Of a DNA stretch of 64,000 nt, positions 1-8,113 are shown in pieces. The DNA comes from Nonomuraea purpurea (GTDB taxonomy: Bacteria; Actinomycetota; Actinomycetes; Streptosporangiales; Streptosporangiaceae). Position numbers and translations under genes: made by a program. Every line of letters starts with the position of its first letter. Position 1 is the first letter of the stretch. A model generated the notes under the pieces. That model worked only from the letters and a program-made list of their open reading frames with translations. It was not told the origin of the DNA and did no database searches. The stretch covers positions 697,161-761,160 of the forward strand of contig NZ_JBHSBI010000001.1 of assembly GCF_042650645.1 (NCBI RefSeq), in the 5' to 3' direction.

Positions 1-954
1 CCGTTCGTCTTCGTCCCGGACGTGTACGACTGGGACTACATGGAGCAGGAGGCGGCCGGCACCGTGACCAAGTCGGCGCTGGCCGGCGAGATCCTCTACG
101 GCAACAACCACGGCAAGAAGTCCCTCCAGAAGACCTACCTGGCCAGGGCCAAGGCCACCGGCCGGGTCGCCGTCTCGCCGCTGCACCGCGTCACCACGGT
201 CGCACCCGCCTCGGGAGGCGGCTACCGCGTCGTCATCGAACAACTCGACACCACCGGCGCCGTCACGGCCACCAAGTCAGTGACGGCGGACCGGGTCTTC
301 TTCGCGGCCGGCAGCGTCGGCACCAGCAAGCTGCTGGTCAAGCTGAAGGCGACCGGCGCGCTGCCCAACCTGAACGGTGAGATCGGCAAGGGCTGGGGCG
401 ACAACGGCAACGTCATGTGCGGCCGCGCCAACCACCTGTGGGACCCCACGGGCAGCCTCCAGTCGGCCATCCCCTGCTGCGGCATCGACAACTGGGCGGC
501 CGGAGGCGCGTTCGCCGAGGTCGCGCCCCTGCCCACGGGCATCGAGACGTTCGCCTCGTTCTACCTGTCGATCACCAACAACCCGAACAGGGCGCAGTTC
601 ACCTGGAACGCCGCCGCGGGCAAGGCGGAGCTGAGCTGGCAGACGGCCTGGAAACAGCCGTCGATCGACATGGCCAAGTCCATCTTCGACAAGATCAACT
701 CCAAGGAGGGGACGATCTACCGGACGGACCTGTTCGGCGTCTACAAGGTCTGGGGCGACCACCTCACCTACCACCCGCTCGGCGGCGCCGTGCTGAACAA
801 GGCCACCGACAACTACGGCCGCCTGACCGCCTACCCCGGCCTGTACGTCATCGACGGCGCGCTCATCCCCGGCAACACCTCCGTCAACCCGTTCGTCACC
901 ATCACCGCGCTCGCCGAACGGAACATCGAAAAGATCATCGCCACCGACCTGTGA
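1..954 (+). CDS. Cholesterol oxidase (GMC family), C-terminal part, cut by window edge
   Basis: The reading frame is open from base 1 and ends at TGA 952-954, so only the last ~317 residues are present. They match the C-terminal half of bacterial FAD-dependent cholesterol oxidases, which oxidise and isomerise cholesterol to cholest-4-en-3-one with O2 as acceptor. Visible hallmarks are FFAAGSVGTSKLL (FAD-binding GMC segment), HLTYHPLGG (catalytic His region) and the end NPFVTITALAERN, with the Asn that sits at the active site. The N-terminal FAD Rossmann motif and the expected export signal lie outside the window. A sterol role is a family assignment. Confidence 0.9.
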   Translation, partial: PFVFVPDVYDWDYMEQEAAGTVTKSALAGEILYGNNHGKKSLQKTYLARAKATGRVAVSPLHRVTTVAPASGGGYRVVIEQLDTTGAVTATKSVTADRVFFAAGSVGTSKLLVKLKATGALPNLNGEIGKGWGDNGNVMCGRANHLWDPTGSLQSAIPCCGIDNWAAGGAFAEVAPLPTGIETFASFYLSITNNPNRAQFTWNAAAGKAELSWQTAWKQPSIDMAKSIFDKINSKEGTIYRTDLFGVYKVWGDHLTYHPLGGAVLNKATDNYGRLTAYPGLYVIDGALIPGNTSVNPFVTITALAERNIEKIIATDL

Positions 955-1027
955 GGGCTGGCACATCTCACATCCGTGGTTCACGATGGTGAGCCGGATC
1001 CATCCCCTCACGAGGAAGGTCGATGTC

Positions 1028-1480
1028 ATGCGTTCACGTGCTTGGGCGGTGTTACCCGCCGTGGTCGCGGCCTGCCTGCTGGCGGCCCAGCCCGCGACGG
1101 CGCAGGCGCCGGTGAAGTTCCACGCCGACTCCGGCGACCAGTGTCAGCGCGGCGTGACCGAGGGGACGCTGGAGTGGGTGGAGGGCCCGGTCGTCAGGCC
1201 TGCTGTGCGGGTCGCCGGCGACCTGACCGACGGCGGCGTCAACTCGCCGTGCGCCATCGACGACATGTACTCCAGGGCGTCCTTCAGCGCCTACAACGGC
1301 ACGACCCTCGTCGACACCGAGACGGTCAAGGCCGACGACGGCACCGTCCCGGTGGCCCTGTCCCTGTCCGACGCGACCGGGGTCGCCGCCATCGACCGCG
1401 TGGTCGTCCAGGTGTGCCGCTTCAGCAACACCCCGATCGGGCTCAGCTACTGCGGCCCGGTCTCCGAGTACAAGCGCTGA
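1028..1480 (+). CDS. Small secreted protein of unknown function
   Basis: The start is set at ATG 1028, which follows a GAGGAAGG ribosome site by 8 nt; an upstream GTG at 986 would add 14 residues without a better site. The 150-residue product begins with a clear Sec signal (MRSRAW, hydrophobic core AVLPAVVAACLLAA, cleavage after ATAQA). The mature part is small, acidic and holds four Cys (in DQCQRG, SPCAID, QVCRF and SYCGP), suggesting two disulfides in an extracellular beta-rich fold. I do not recognise the family. It follows the cholesterol oxidase by 73 nt and may share its transcript. Confidence 0.75.
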   Translation: MRSRAWAVLPAVVAACLLAAQPATAQAPVKFHADSGDQCQRGVTEGTLEWVEGPVVRPAVRVAGDLTDGGVNSPCAIDDMYSRASFSAYNGTTLVDTETVKADDGTVPVALSLSDATGVAAIDRVVVQVCRFSNTPIGLSYCGPVSEYKR

Positions 1481-1494
1481 CGGACATCAGTCCG
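1481..1494. promoter_or_regulatory. Candidate IclR operator, CGGAC-ATCA-GTCCG
   Basis: This is a perfect 14-bp inverted repeat with 5-bp arms, 132 bp upstream of the iclR gene at 1626. The same arms and spacing occur at 5810-5823 in front of the CoA-transferase/amidohydrolase pair, and a one-mismatch version lies at 45401-45414 over the pcaI promoter. A related imperfect site (CGGACGAATCTCGG) starts at 1564. Autoregulation is inferred. Confidence 0.5.
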
Positions 1495-1625
1495 CTTGGC
1501 GATCGGAACGCTTCCCGCTGCGCCTCGAAACGCCCGCAACCGGGCGGCCCGCCGGCCGCTGTGCGGACGAATCTCGGCGACGGTCTAAAGTCAGATCGGC
1601 GGAGGACCGAGCGGGGAGGCGTTCC

Positions 1626-2426
1626 ATGGCACGTGCCGACACCGGGCCCGATTTCATCGAGGCGCTGGCGCGCGGCCTCGACGTGATCAAGGTGTTCCGG
1701 CCGGGCCGTCCCGTTATGACCCTGACGGAGGTGGCGACCGCGGCCGGGCTGGCCCGGCCCACGGCCCGCCGCATCCTGCTCACGCTCCAGGAGCTCGGCT
1801 ACGCCAGGAGCGAGCAGGGCGGCTATGCGCTCACGCCGAGGGTGCTGGAGCTGGGCGTGACGTACGTGCGCTCGATGGGGCTGTGGGAGATGGCCAGACC
1901 GCACATGGAGCGGCTGGTGGCCCAGACCCACGAGTCGTCGTCCATCGCCCAGCTCGACGGGTCCGACATCGTGTACGTCGCCCGCGTGGCCGTACCCAAG
2001 ATCGTCACCCTGTCGGTGCAGATCGGGACCCGTTTTCCCGCCATGCAGACCTCCCTGGGCAAGGTGCTGCTCGCCGCCCTGCCGCCCGCCGACGTCGACC
2101 GGGTCCTGGCCGAGCCCAGCCGCTCGGGCGTCGAGCCGCGCCGGCGGCCCGACCGCGCCGCGCGCGAGGCGGCCCTGCGCGAGGTCAGGGCCAAGGGGTG
2201 GGCGCTGACCGACGAGGAGCTCGCCCTGGGCATCCGCAGCGTGGCCGCGCCGCTGCGAGACGGCCTCGGCAACGTGATCGCGGCGATCAACGTCAACGCG
2301 CACGCCGCCGAGACCTCGGTGGAGCGCCTCACCGGCGAGCACCTGCCGCTGCTGCTGCAGACGGCGAGCGCGATCAGCGCCGACTGGGCGATGCGCGAGG
2401 CCGTGCCCCACGTCACGGTGTCCTGA
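1626..2426 (+). CDS. IclR-family transcriptional regulator
   Basis: The 266-residue protein has the IclR layout: a winged helix-turn-helix at about residues 15-80 (VMTLTEVATAAGLARPTARR then LQELGYARSE) and an effector domain from about 90 to the end (AQTHESSSIAQLDGSDIVYV, ATSLGKVLLA-type loop QTSLGKVLLAALP, GIRSVAAPL). ATG 1626 follows GCGGGGAGG, a usable ribosome site. IclR proteins with this pattern often control aromatic-acid catabolism (PcaR/PobR type). The neighbouring extradiol dioxygenase cluster, read towards it, is the obvious target, supported by the shared palindrome. Confidence 0.93.
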   Translation: MARADTGPDFIEALARGLDVIKVFRPGRPVMTLTEVATAAGLARPTARRILLTLQELGYARSEQGGYALTPRVLELGVTYVRSMGLWEMARPHMERLVAQTHESSSIAQLDGSDIVYVARVAVPKIVTLSVQIGTRFPAMQTSLGKVLLAALPPADVDRVLAEPSRSGVEPRRRPDRAAREAALREVRAKGWALTDEELALGIRSVAAPLRDGLGNVIAAINVNAHAAETSVERLTGEHLPLLLQTASAISADWAMREAVPHVTVS

Positions 2427-2534
2427 CCGGGGCCGGCGACTACCGCGCGCCCAGAACGAGGAGACCTTGTCCCGCCAGTAGGGGGTGAAGGTGAACTTCT
2501 TGCAGTTCGCGCTGGAGCCCCGCCACTTGGCCAT
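2427..2534 (-). other. Possible relic coding fragment between iclR and ligA-like genes
   Basis: Read from 2534 on the minus strand the sequence gives MAKWRGSSANCKKFTFTPY followed by WRDKVSSFWARG, unusually aromatic and Lys-rich for a random frame in this DNA. The frame then runs on into the antisense of iclR with typical GC-rich nonsense. It looks like the end of a small secreted protein gene whose continuation was lost. I could not identify the parent family. Confidence 0.25.
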
Positions 2535-2586
2535 CGCGCCAGCAGGAAGGTAGACGGCCAGATGTTGAGTCTGTGTTGAGTCCTGC

Positions 2587-2949
2587 TCACGTGGCGATGT
2601 CCGGGTAGGGCAGCGCGAAGTGTCCCAGCTTGCGCGCGTACTCCTTCTGGAAGGTCAGCGGCTCGGCGTGGTCGCGCTCGAACATGGCGATGAACAGCGT
2701 GAGCGTCAGGAACGGGTGCGCGCCCAGCTCGAACAGCCGCACGTAGTCGTGGCCGGTCAGCGCCGCGCGTTCGTCGTCGTCGAAGCGGAGCCAGGTGGTG
2801 GCCTCGCCGCTGTGGCAGTTGAGCAGCGCGCCCGCCATCTCGGCCTCCCACCACTCGACCGTGGCCTGCGGCTGCTCGCGGTAGCGCTCGACCAGGTCAG
2901 GATCGCGGTCGACGGTGAAGAGGAACTTGTTCAGCAGATACTTGCTCAC
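2587..2949 (-). CDS. Extradiol dioxygenase small (LigA-like, alpha) subunit
   Basis: The GTG start at 2949 overlaps the stop of the large-subunit gene (GTGA), so the pair is translationally coupled. The 120-residue product (YLLNKFLFTVDRDPDLVERY, then LTGHDYVRLFELGAHP) matches the helical alpha subunit of protocatechuate 4,5-dioxygenase LigA, which caps the active site of LigB. The preserved order of large then small subunit is the reverse of Sphingobium ligAB but common elsewhere. The true substrate could be protocatechuate, gallate or another catechol acid. Confidence 0.85.
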   Translation of the reverse strand: MSKYLLNKFLFTVDRDPDLVERYREQPQATVEWWEAEMAGALLNCHSGEATTWLRFDDDERAALTGHDYVRLFELGAHPFLTLTLFIAMFERDHAEPLTFQKEYARKLGHFALPYPDIAT

Positions 2950-3812
2950 GCCCGTCCGCCTCCGTTCGGGTACCAGGTGAAGTACGCCTCCATGGTGTGG
3001 AACAGGTCGTAGGTGTCGACGTAGTCGGCCTTCCTGCCCTCTCCCGCCACGCCCATCATGAGCATGAAGTCCATGAAGCCGTGGGTCGCGTTGCCCGGCT
3101 CCCACAGGCTGTCCAGGGTGACCTCCGCCAGGCAGCCCTCGATGTCGCCCGAGGAGATCCACTCGACGGCCCTGCGGTCGAACTCCGGGTCGGGCCCGTG
3201 CGGCCCGAACTGGCGCGGCCCGCCGAGCTCCAGCGACAGGTGCCCGGTGCCGATGACCGCCACCCGCAGGTTCGACGGCCACGACTCCACCAACTCCCTG
3301 ATGGTCCTGCCGAGTTGCACGAACCGTTTCGGCCGTGGCAGCGGAGGGGCGAAGATGTTGGTGTAGACGGGCACGATCGGCAGGTCGTTCTGCGGGCGCA
3401 GGGTGACGATCGGGCAGGTGATCGAGTGGTCGATGCGCAGCTCGTTGGAGAAGGCCAGGTCGAACCCGGCGTCCAGGCCCTCGCGCAGGATGTGGGCCGA
3501 CAGGTCCTCCTGTCCGGTGAACAACATCCTGGGCAGGCCGAACTCGCGCTCCTCGTTGTACCAGTTGGCGTCGTAGAAGGGCGCCTTGCCGATGAGGAAC
3601 TGCGGCATGTTGTCCAGCCAGAGCTGGTGGAAGTGGTCGGACCCGACCATCACCAGCACATCGGGCCTGGCCCTGGTCAGCGTCTCGCGGAAGGACTCGA
3701 CCTTGCGCACCCACTCGTCGGCGAACGGCGGCCGGTCCTCGCCGGCGGAGGTGCTGGCCCGGTAGTAGAAGGGGTGGTGGGTGGATGCGATGACCGCGAC
3801 GAGTTCAGCCAT
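2946..3812 (-). CDS. Class III extradiol ring-cleavage dioxygenase large subunit (LigB-like)
   Basis: This 288-residue protein belongs to the LigB superfamily, non-haem Fe(II) enzymes that open catechols next to the diol with O2. Likely iron ligands are visible: His in VIASTHHPFYY (residues 12-13), His in VMVGSDHFHQ (about 60), and Glu in SLWEPGNATHG (about 240); the catalytic His is in VIGTGHLSLELGG (about 195). It is coupled to the LigA-like subunit downstream and preceded by the citryl-CoA-lyase-like gene. Substrate is not decided by sequence: protocatechuate-type acids are likely. Confidence 0.88.
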   Translation of the reverse strand: MAELVAVIASTHHPFYYRASTSAGEDRPPFADEWVRKVESFRETLTRARPDVLVMVGSDHFHQLWLDNMPQFLIGKAPFYDANWYNEEREFGLPRMLFTGQEDLSAHILREGLDAGFDLAFSNELRIDHSITCPIVTLRPQNDLPIVPVYTNIFAPPLPRPKRFVQLGRTIRELVESWPSNLRVAVIGTGHLSLELGGPRQFGPHGPDPEFDRRAVEWISSGDIEGCLAEVTLDSLWEPGNATHGFMDFMLMMGVAGEGRKADYVDTYDLFHTMEAYFTWYPNGGGRA

Positions 3813-4620
3813 GCGTGCCTCCGTCGGCGAGGGGCTCGGGCGGGATGGAGCGGTTGTTCAGGTCGACGGACAGGAAGATGTCGTGGGCGACCGGGTTGCG
3901 CAGCTCCTCGGCGAGTTGGCCGATGAGCCCGGCCGTCCTGGCCAGCAGCGCGAACGCGCGCAGCAGCTCCAGCGGCAGCCCCAGGTCGGCCAGGGCCGCC
4001 CCGCAGACGCCGGCGCCGTTGAGCGGCAGCGTCCTGCCCAGTACCTTCGGGTGCACGCGGCCGATGGCGGCGAACAGCGACAGGTGCGGCCCGTACAGGC
4101 CCTCCTCGGCGGCGATCGCGAACAGCCGCGGCGTGCGCGGGTCGACGTCCTTGTGCACGTGATGGCCCAGGCCGGGGATCCGTCCGCCCGCCGCGCGCCG
4201 CTCCCGTACGGCATCCAGCGCGAGGGCGTCCCAGCCGGCGTCGTCGGACGGGAGCGGGCCGCACGCGGCGAGCACGTCGTGCAGGAAACGCCCGCAGTCC
4301 TCGGTGACGCCGAGGAAGCGCGAGCCGCCGCCGAGCAGCCCGGCGGCCAGGGCCCCCTGGACGGAGTCGGGCGCTGACAGGTACGTCAGCCGCGTCACGA
4401 TCGCGGTCGGCGTGAACCCGTGGTCGGCCAGGGCGGCCAGTACCGCCTCGAACACGCGTACCTCGCCCGGCTCGGGACGGCGCTGCGTGGCCAGCCAGAA
4501 CGCCAGCTCCCCGAACCCCACCTCGCCCATCACCTCGCGCGCCAGGTCCTGCCCGAGCAGCGTGATCGACTCCCGCGAGGACGCGCCGAGCGCCGTCGGA
4601 TAGTCCCGCTCGTCGCTCAC
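3805..4620 (-). CDS. Citryl-CoA lyase-like protein of the citrate synthase superfamily
   Basis: The start is GTG 4620, overlapping the CoA-transferase stop (GTGA), giving 271 residues, well short of a full citrate synthase (~370-430). The citrate-synthase signature GLGHHVHKDVDPRTPRLF (about residues 165-185) and the downstream active-site region are kept. Short family members split citryl-CoA-type thioesters rather than make citrate. Its tight coupling to a class III CoA-transferase upstream and an extradiol dioxygenase downstream suggests CoA activation and cleavage of a citrate-like tricarboxylate derived from ring cleavage. That role is inferred. It overlaps the dioxygenase gene by 8 bp. 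Confidence 0.75.
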   Translation of the reverse strand: MSDERDYPTALGASSRESITLLGQDLAREVMGEVGFGELAFWLATQRRPEPGEVRVFEAVLAALADHGFTPTAIVTRLTYLSAPDSVQGALAAGLLGGGSRFLGVTEDCGRFLHDVLAACGPLPSDDAGWDALALDAVRERRAAGGRIPGLGHHVHKDVDPRTPRLFAIAAEEGLYGPHLSLFAAIGRVHPKVLGRTLPLNGAGVCGAALADLGLPLELLRAFALLARTAGLIGQLAEELRNPVAHDIFLSVDLNNRSIPPEPLADGGTHG

Positions 4621-5777
4621 GGACGCTCTCCTTCGGCGGGCCCGGCCAGCCACGCGCGCAGTTCCGCGCCGTGTTCGTCCAGCTCAGGTGGCGGCAGCGC
4701 GTAGCCGGCGGGCGTCTCGGAGAACCGGATCGGGTGCCGCGTCGTCGGCACGGCCCGCTCGCCCTCGCCGACCTCCACGACGGGGTCGAGCCCGAACCGC
4801 TCGGCCATGGCGAACCCGCCGTCGATCGTGTTGATCGGCCCGCTCGGCACCCCGGCCTCGACCAGCAGCTCGAACCACTCCACCGCGCCCCGCGCGGCCA
4901 GCCGCGCGACCAGGATCGGGCGCAGTTCCTCGCGGTTGGCGGTGCGGTCGGCGTTGCGGGCGAAGCGCGGGTCGTCGGCGACCTCGGGGATGCCGAGCAC
5001 CTCGCAGAGCTTGCGGAACTGGCCGTCGTTGGCGGCGGTGACGATGAGGTCGTCGTCGGCGGTCGGCAGCGGCTCGTACGGGAACACGCTCGGGTGCGCG
5101 TTGCCCATCCGGTAGGGCACGACGCCGCCGGCCACGTAGGCGGAGCTGTGGTTGACCAGCCCGGTCAGCGCCGACGACAGCAGGTTCACCTCGACGTGCT
5201 GGCCCTGCCCTGTGGCCTCGCGGTGGCGCAGCGCGGCCAGGATGCCGATGACGGCGTGGTTGCCGGCCATCACGTCGAACACCGAGATCCCCGCCCGGTA
5301 CGCGGGCCCGTCCGGGTCGCCGGTGAGGCTCATCAGCCCGGACATGGCCTGCACCATCAGGTCGTATCCGGGCACCCGCGCCCCTGCCCCCGAGCCGAAA
5401 CCGCTGATGGAGGCGTATACGAGGCCGGGGTTGCCGGCGCGCGCGGAGGCGTAGTCGAGCCCGTACCTGGTCAGGCCGCCGGCACGGAAGTTCTCGATCA
5501 GGACGTCGGCGCGGCGGGCCAGTTCCCTGGCCGCCTCGGCGTCGCCGTCGTCGCGCAGGTCGAGCACGATCGACCGTTTGCCACGGTTGACGCCGAGGTA
5601 ATAGGTGGACGCCTCGCCGCGGACGGGCGGCGTCCAGGCGCGCGTGTCGTCCCCTTTGGGGGCTTCGACCTTGACGACGTCGGCGCCGAGGTCCGCCAGC
5701 AACATCGTGGCGTACGGTCCGGCCAGGACCCTGGAGAAGTCGGCCACCAGCACCCCGGACAGCGGACCTGCGTTCAC
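4617..5777 (-). CDS. Class III (CaiB/BaiF/Frc) CoA-transferase
   Basis: GTG 5777 follows GGAAGGGGAGAG, so I prefer it to a longer frame from 5843. The ~386-residue protein starts with the family signature GPLSGVLVADFSRVLAGPYA and GADVVKVEAPKGDDTR. The presumed catalytic Asp lies in GISVFDVMAGNHA. These enzymes move CoA between carboxylic acids through an aspartyl-CoA anhydride. It heads the minus-strand operon CoA-transferase, lyase, dioxygenase large and small subunits. The natural acceptor is probably an acid made in the same pathway; I cannot name it from sequence. Confidence 0.88.
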   Translation of the reverse strand: MNAGPLSGVLVADFSRVLAGPYATMLLADLGADVVKVEAPKGDDTRAWTPPVRGEASTYYLGVNRGKRSIVLDLRDDGDAEAARELARRADVLIENFRAGGLTRYGLDYASARAGNPGLVYASISGFGSGAGARVPGYDLMVQAMSGLMSLTGDPDGPAYRAGISVFDVMAGNHAVIGILAALRHREATGQGQHVEVNLLSSALTGLVNHSSAYVAGGVVPYRMGNAHPSVFPYEPLPTADDDLIVTAANDGQFRKLCEVLGIPEVADDPRFARNADRTANREELRPILVARLAARGAVEWFELLVEAGVPSGPINTIDGGFAMAERFGLDPVVEVGEGERAVPTTRHPIRFSETPAGYALPPPELDEHGAELRAWLAGPAEGERP

Positions 5778-5809
5778 GCTCTCCCCTTCCGCGCCCTGCG
5801 TTCGCTGTA

Positions 5810-5823
5810 CGGACGAGTGTCCG
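5810..5823. promoter_or_regulatory. Candidate IclR operator, CGGAC-GAGT-GTCCG
   Basis: A perfect palindrome (arms extend to ACGGAC/GTCCGT) lies in the 152-bp divergent gap between the CoA-transferase operon and the amidohydrolase. Its minus-strand reading, CGGACACTCGTCCG, differs by one base from the site over the pcaI promoter at 45401-45414, and its arms match 1481-1494. Confidence 0.55.
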
Positions 5824-5929
5824 TGTTCGCGATTCTGGCACATTCGGCGCTACGGTTGACAGGTCTGCGTGGAACGTGAAGAGGACGACCGGTGGGCGGA
5901 CGGTCGTTCGGGGAGATCGGAGTTCAGCG

Positions 5930-7363
5930 ATGAGCGAGTTCGCGACCGGACGGCCCGTGGTGCTACGCGGCGGCACGGTGCTGCCGATGGACGGCAGGCG
6001 GGTGTTGCCCCGCACGGACGTGCTCGTCACGGGGGACACGATCGCGGCCGTCGGGCCGGAGCTGGCGGTGCCGCAGGACGCCGTCGAGATCGACGCGACC
6101 GACGGCATCGTCATGCCGGGCATGATCGACACCCACCGCCACATGTGGCAGACGGCGCTGCGCGGCTACGGCGCCGACTGGACGCTCACCCAGTACTTCG
6201 TCTGGTTCTACCTGGAGCACGGCAAGCTGTTCCGGCCCGAGGACGTGCACGCGGGCAACACGCTGGCCGCCATCGAGGCCCTCGACGCCGGCGTCACCAC
6301 GGTCGTCGACTGGTCACACGGGCTGCGCACGGTCGACCACGCCGACGCCGCCGCCGACGCGCTCCAGGCCGTCCCCGGGCGGTACGTGCTCGCCTACGGC
6401 AACATCCAGCAGCCGCCCGCCGAATGGACGGCCGCGCCCGAGTTCCGAGACTTCGTCCGCAGGCGCGTCACCGGCGATGACCTGTTCGGCTTCCAGATCG
6501 CCTTCGACGTGCTGGGCGACCCGGCCTTCCCGGAGAGGCCCGCCTTCGAGGTGGCGCGGGAACTCGGTGCCGCCGTCACCACCCACGCCGGGGTGTGGGG
6601 CGCCACCGGCGACGACGGCATCCGGCTCATGTACGACCACGGCTTCATGACGCCGGAGACGATCTACGTGCACGCGGCCTCGCTGTCGGCCGACTCCTAC
6701 CACCGCATCGCGGCCACCGGCGGCTCGATCTCGGTCTCGACGGAGAGCGAGCAGAGCGCGGGCCAGGGCTACCCGCCCACGTGGGCCGTCCGCGCCCACG
6801 GCATCCCGGTGTCGATGTCCATGGACACCAGCGTCTGGTGGAGCGGCGACCTGTTCTCGGCCATGCGCGCCACCCTCGGCGCCGACCGTTCCCGCGAGCA
6901 CCTGGAGGCGCACGCCAAGGGCGCCACGATCACGCACGCCGGGCTGCGGGCCGAGCACGTCGTCGAGTGGGCCACCCGGGGCGGGGCCCGCGCGCTCGGC
7001 CGCGACGACCTGGGCGTCGTCGAGCCCGGCAAGAAGGCCGACCTCGTGCTGATCAAGAATGATCTGTCGCCCGTCTCGTTCCCGTTGCTCAACCCGTTCG
7101 GGCACGTGGCGTTCCAGGCTCAGCGCGGCGACGTGCACACCGTGCTGGTCAACGGGCGGGTCGTCAAGCACGAGCACCGGCTGCTCGGGGTCGATCTCGC
7201 GGTGGCGCGGCGGCAGGTGGAGGGCACGGTGGAGTACCTGCGGGCCGCGATGGGGGAGGAAGCCTGGGTGAGCGGTATGAACCCGGACATCCCTGATGCG
7301 AAGCTCCTCGACAACCCGTACACCTACACCGACTACCGCAGTTCCTCCACCCACACGCGCTGA
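5930..7363 (+). CDS. Metal-dependent amidohydrolase/deaminase (TRZ/ATZ, 8-oxoguanine deaminase type)
   Basis: ATG 5930 is chosen because it sits 11 nt after a GGAG and gives the normal N-terminus (VLRGGTVLPMDGRRV). The 477-residue protein is a subtype III amidohydrolase: metal site HxH in MIDTHRHMWQ (about residues 65-68), His in TTHAGVWG, His in YVHAASLS and Asp in SMDTSVWW. Close family members deaminate or dehalogenate heterocycles such as 8-oxoguanine or atrazine. It is divergent from the CoA-transferase/dioxygenase operon and shares its palindromic control site, so it may release the aromatic or carboxylic substrate of that pathway. Confidence 0.85.
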   Translation: MSEFATGRPVVLRGGTVLPMDGRRVLPRTDVLVTGDTIAAVGPELAVPQDAVEIDATDGIVMPGMIDTHRHMWQTALRGYGADWTLTQYFVWFYLEHGKLFRPEDVHAGNTLAAIEALDAGVTTVVDWSHGLRTVDHADAAADALQAVPGRYVLAYGNIQQPPAEWTAAPEFRDFVRRRVTGDDLFGFQIAFDVLGDPAFPERPAFEVARELGAAVTTHAGVWGATGDDGIRLMYDHGFMTPETIYVHAASLSADSYHRIAATGGSISVSTESEQSAGQGYPPTWAVRAHGIPVSMSMDTSVWWSGDLFSAMRATLGADRSREHLEAHAKGATITHAGLRAEHVVEWATRGGARALGRDDLGVVEPGKKADLVLIKNDLSPVSFPLLNPFGHVAFQAQRGDVHTVLVNGRVVKHEHRLLGVDLAVARRQVEGTVEYLRAAMGEEAWVSGMNPDIPDAKLLDNPYTYTDYRSSSTHTR

Positions 7364-7368
7364 CCGGC

Positions 7369-8034
7369 TCAGACCAGGCCGACCATGAAGCCTTCGTCCT
7401 TGACCCCCAGGTAGGCCGCGGGGCGGAACTGCCGCATCGCGCGCTCGATGACCGGGATGTACTTGGGGTTGGAGCCGAGCGGCAGCCGGTAGCCGTTCTT
7501 GACCGTGTGGAACTCCCACAGGTGCTCCATGTCCTGGTGGCGCGAGCGGAAGCCCTGGTCGGCGGGGAAGAGGTCGAGGCGGACCATCGTCTTGCGGAAC
7601 AGGTAGTCGGCCGGCTTGACGCGGCGTTGCTTCGTCCGCGAGATGCCCACCCCGGCCAGCTCGGTCCACTGGGCGAACCACGGCTTGCCCTCGGGGTCGT
7701 CCCAGCGCACGCCGGAGGCGTCGAAGACGAGCCGGCGCGGCCTGCCGACCTTCTTCCACGCGATGAGCGGCAGCAGGCCGATGCCCAGGAAGATCAGACC
7801 GAGCACGATGACCACGACCGCGGTGCCCAGGCCGCCGGTCGTCTGGCCGGTGAGGGCGGAGAAGATCACGAAGATCCCGATCACGCCCGAGACGGAGCCG
7901 CCGATCAGCGCCTTCACCTTGGCATCGCCGCCGACGTCGATCACCACGGCAGGCGCTTGCGGTGGCGCGTAGGAGGCGGGCTGCTGTGGGGGATATGGGG
8001 TGTTGTATGAGGGCTGTTGCGGGCCGTACGTCAT
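7369..8034 (-). CDS. Membrane protein with Pro/Gln-rich N-terminus, unknown function
   Basis: The 221-residue protein has a Pro/Gln/Tyr-rich cytoplasmic head (residues 1-30), two hydrophobic segments (about 45-65 and 72-92) and a soluble C-terminal half beginning RRLVFDASGVRWDD. The C-terminal part reads like the small beta-barrel (PH-like) domains common in actinobacterial two-TM proteins. No catalytic motif is visible. It converges with the amidohydrolase gene with only 5 nt between stops, so no room for a conventional terminator. Confidence 0.7.
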   Translation of the reverse strand: MTYGPQQPSYNTPYPPQQPASYAPPQAPAVVIDVGGDAKVKALIGGSVSGVIGIFVIFSALTGQTTGGLGTAVVVIVLGLIFLGIGLLPLIAWKKVGRPRRLVFDASGVRWDDPEGKPWFAQWTELAGVGISRTKQRRVKPADYLFRKTMVRLDLFPADQGFRSRHQDMEHLWEFHTVKNGYRLPLGSNPKYIPVIERAMRQFRPAAYLGVKDEGFMVGLV

Positions 8035-8113
8035 GAAGGTGCACGTTAGTCCGTGTCGGTAGCCGTACCGTCACGCTTCATTGTTTTGCGAAGCGTCGGC
8101 CCAACGCGTCCGG

